From Fructobacillus tropaeoli (GTDB lineage: Bacteria; Bacillota; Bacilli; Lactobacillales; Lactobacillaceae), in NCBI RefSeq assembly GCF_001047135.2, contig NZ_DF968079.1, positions 63,646 through 127,645 of the forward strand: 64,000 nucleotides of DNA, in the 5' to 3' direction. The translations under genes and the position numbers were made by a program. Below, piece after piece: positions 62,559 to 64,000 of this stretch. The notes beneath the pieces were generated by a model, which was given only the letters and a program-made list of their open reading frames with translations, was not told where the DNA came from and searched no databases. Numbering within the stretch: the stretch's first letter is position 1; the number at the start of each line of letters is the position of its first letter.

Positions 62559-63323
62559 TTATTTAGCATCAGCTGCCTTTGTAGCTCGTGACCATGGCGA
62601 GAAGAACAAGCCAATCACATCGTTTCCTAAATAAAGGATATAAGTTGCAAACAAGACCCAGTTGGCGTCCCCCTGCAATGCCGTTACTCCCCAAAGAGTC
62701 ACTGACATTAAGCCTTGCAGTGTCCACATCCAATACTGTGAGTGGAACTTAGCAATTGTTAATGCAGCCCCTGTTACACCAATCGCAGCAGTGAAAGCAT
62801 CAAGCCATGGCCGTGGGGAAATCAGCAAGTGCGTATCCATCATGAAGAGCAAGAAGAACGCCACTACGAACGTTACCAAAGCCAAAAGCCAACCGTTCGT
62901 GTTCATTGCCTTAATCTTCCGATTTTGCCAAGCGTTACCAAAAAACATGAAATTCAAATCCAATGACACCACATAAACCATCTGCATCACGATATCAGAG
63001 TAGTTTTTTGAGTGAAAGGCGACAATAGAGATCAAAATTGCTGAGATAAAACCAAGCAGGCCGTTAATTCGCTTGTTGGCCGTAATAGCCAAAGTACAAG
63101 CGAAACCGATTGCTCCACCAATCATGGACAAAATCGACAAAGTTTCCAAGCCATGTGGGAAACCGGTAGCCAAGATGACTACTAGACCAATTTCCAACCA
63201 GATGTAAGATTGCTTATCCCAACCAGAAAATCCCTCTTTATAATAAGACCAGGTGAAAATCTGTTTCATGTTCGTCTTTACGTCCTGCCAAGTATAACCA
63301 GACGTCGATTGTTCGTTACTCAT
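62559..63323 (-). CDS. pnuC: Nicotinamide mononucleotide/riboside transporter PnuC
   Basis: Facilitates uptake of NAD precursors; a 254-residue membrane protein with about seven to eight helices. PnuC features are the N-terminal WSYYKEGFSGWDKQSYIWLE region, a central YSDIVMQMVYVVSLD helix and the C-terminal WVLFATYILYLGNDVIGLF. Start at MSNEQSTS with GGAGGAG; upstream in-frame sequence overlaps that site. Dependence on such precursors is common in lactic acid bacteria. Confidence 0.9.
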   Translation of the reverse strand: MSNEQSTSGYTWQDVKTNMKQIFTWSYYKEGFSGWDKQSYIWLEIGLVVILATGFPHGLETLSILSMIGGAIGFACTLAITANKRINGLLGFISAILISIVAFHSKNYSDIVMQMVYVVSLDLNFMFFGNAWQNRKIKAMNTNGWLLALVTFVVAFFLLFMMDTHLLISPRPWLDAFTAAIGVTGAALTIAKFHSQYWMWTLQGLMSVTLWGVTALQGDANWVLFATYILYLGNDVIGLFFSPWSRATKAADAK

Positions 63324-63366
63324 AAATCTCCTCCAACGGCTCAGGGACAGTCTTCCCCGAACATTT

Positions 63367-63693
63367 TTAATGTACGTTGCCAAAGATGTTAACCAAAACC
63401 ACCCCTAGGACCAAAAAGGTCAGGCCAACGATTGTTTGCCAGTTCAAATGCACGTTGAACAAGACAACACTTAAGCACGTGACAACTAGTATACCACTTG
63501 CAGACCAGATTGCATAAGCGAGGTAAACGGGCATCGATTTGACGACAAGCGCCAAAAGGTAGAAGGATAGGGCATAGCAGCTAAGAGTCAAAATTGTTGG
63601 TAACAATTTTGTAAAACCAGCCGTACTGCCAATCAAAGTCGTACCAGTCGTTTCAGCGATAATGGCCACGGCCAAATAAAAATAAGTTAACAT
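63367..63693 (-). CDS. Small multidrug resistance (SMR) family transporter
   Basis: A 108-residue protein with four membrane helices. The first helix carries the essential Glu of EmrE-like pumps (AVAIIAETTGTTLIGSTAG), and SMPVYLAYAIWSASGILVV matches the SMR dimer-interface region. It acts as a dimer, exchanging cationic drugs or guanidinium for protons. Start has AAAGGAG. pnuC follows after about 40 bases, but the two products are unrelated. Confidence 0.9.
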   Translation of the reverse strand: MLTYFYLAVAIIAETTGTTLIGSTAGFTKLLPTILTLSCYALSFYLLALVVKSMPVYLAYAIWSASGILVVTCLSVVLFNVHLNWQTIVGLTFLVLGVVLVNIFGNVH

Positions 63694-63724
63694 TTCTATC
63701 TCCTTTTATGTCTGTACCCACAAT

Positions 63725-63755
63725 TATCAGTGATGAACCTCTAGATAACAAGGAT
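63725..63755 (-). promoter_or_regulatory. Promoter of the SMR gene
   Basis: TTGTTA, 17 bases, GATAAT on the minus strand, a short distance before the ribosome site. Confidence 0.55.
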
Positions 63756-63869
63756 TTCCTTGTAACAATAGGCGAACGGGCTTTCCCCAACTTCTTTGTT
63801 GCCACAAATTTTTAATAGTAATTTTGTCTATTTTTTGCTATTCTTAATAGTGTTAGTTTTCTATCTTTT

Positions 63870-63943
63870 GCATCGGTAGCTCAGCTGGATAGAGCAGCCG
63901 GTTTCTACCCGGCAGGTCGTGGGTTCGACTCCCTCTCGGTGCA
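63870..63943 (+). tRNA. tRNA-Arg (anticodon UCU)
   Basis: A 74-nt cloverleaf: acceptor GCATCGG with TCGGTGC (two G-U pairs), D arm GCTC/GAGC, anticodon stem GCCGG/CCGGC with loop TTTCTAC giving UCU, and T loop TTCGACT. The T stem has a U-U mismatch at 50-64. CCA is not encoded. It decodes AGA. tRNA-Arg genes are frequent integration sites, but the window ends about 60 bases later. Confidence 0.93.
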
Positions 63944-64000
63944 TTTAACATATTGGTCGATCCACGTTGATAACTGCTAATATAAGACAAACCAAAAGGG

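Overview
The window looks like a chromosomal segment of a low-to-mid GC Gram-positive lactic acid bacterium of the Leuconostoc/Fructobacillus/Weissella branch of Lactobacillaceae. The support is a mevalonate-pathway mvaS, a nucleoside 2-deoxyribosyltransferase, T-box leaders on glyQS and argS, an rplU leader of the Firmicutes L21 type, an L27 with the cleavable Firmicutes N-terminus, a Gram-positive SOS box on lexA and a KxYKxGKxW-type signal peptide. Fructobacillus is my best guess from base composition, but I cannot fix the genus. Most of the window is dense housekeeping sequence on the minus strand, with no insertion sequence, prophage, CRISPR array or rRNA operon that I can see.

Layout. 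0-8.3 kb: tail of an AraC-type regulator, a glucose 1-dehydrogenase-like SDR, an HMP/pyridoxine kinase, topA, dprA, an Uup-type ABC-F ATPase and a membrane-anchored cell-wall amidase. 8.3-17.7 kb: a 61-nt sRNA candidate, a catalytically dead-looking relative of type I dehydroquinase, a LacX-type epimerase, a XerC/D recombinase, a small orphan protein, the ACT/UPF0210 pair, a nucleoside deoxyribosyltransferase, mvaS, a YkpA-type ABC-F and a membrane protein. 17.8-29 kb: rsmE-prmA, an MDR oxidoreductase, lepA, an AT-rich wall-anchored surface protein, and a T-box-led operon of a DUF2130 coiled-coil protein with glyQ-glyS. 29-36 kb: rpsB-tsf-pyrH-frr, an SPFH protein, a GIY-YIG protein, a TrmN6-like methylase, plsC and yneF. 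36-43 kb: lexA, then a threonine block in which asd-thrC diverges from hom-thrB-lysC. 43-53 kb: yheA, a class A PBP, T-box-led argS, a DUF2187 protein, coaBC, murE and a NapA-type antiporter with a leader attenuator. 52.3-53.1 kb: a type I toxin-antitoxin locus with a duplicated antisense RNA. 53-64 kb: dus, rdgB, birA-bioY, yutD with a long basic tail, a YunD-type phosphoesterase, an M24 aminopeptidase, rplU-rpmA, a TetR regulator, pnuC, an SMR transporter and tRNA-Arg(UCU).

How the genes work together. asd, thrC, hom, thrB and lysC cover the whole route from aspartate to threonine. rpsB-tsf-pyrH-frr, glyQS, argS, lepA, prmA, rsmE, rplU and rpmA serve translation. murE, the PBP, the amidase and the LPxTG-like protein serve the cell wall. 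bioY and birA handle biotin uptake and attachment.

The most unusual material is regulatory. It comprises a TxpA/RatA-like type I toxin-antitoxin locus with a second, toxin-less antisense RNA gene; a lysC Shine-Dalgarno separated from its start codon by a hairpin; several genes whose -10 box sits 6-7 nt before the start codon (leaderless candidates); an attenuator before the antiporter; and a perfect palindrome that is at once a bidirectional terminator and the coding sequence for identical tails of two unrelated proteins. All calls come from reading the sequence; no database search was run.
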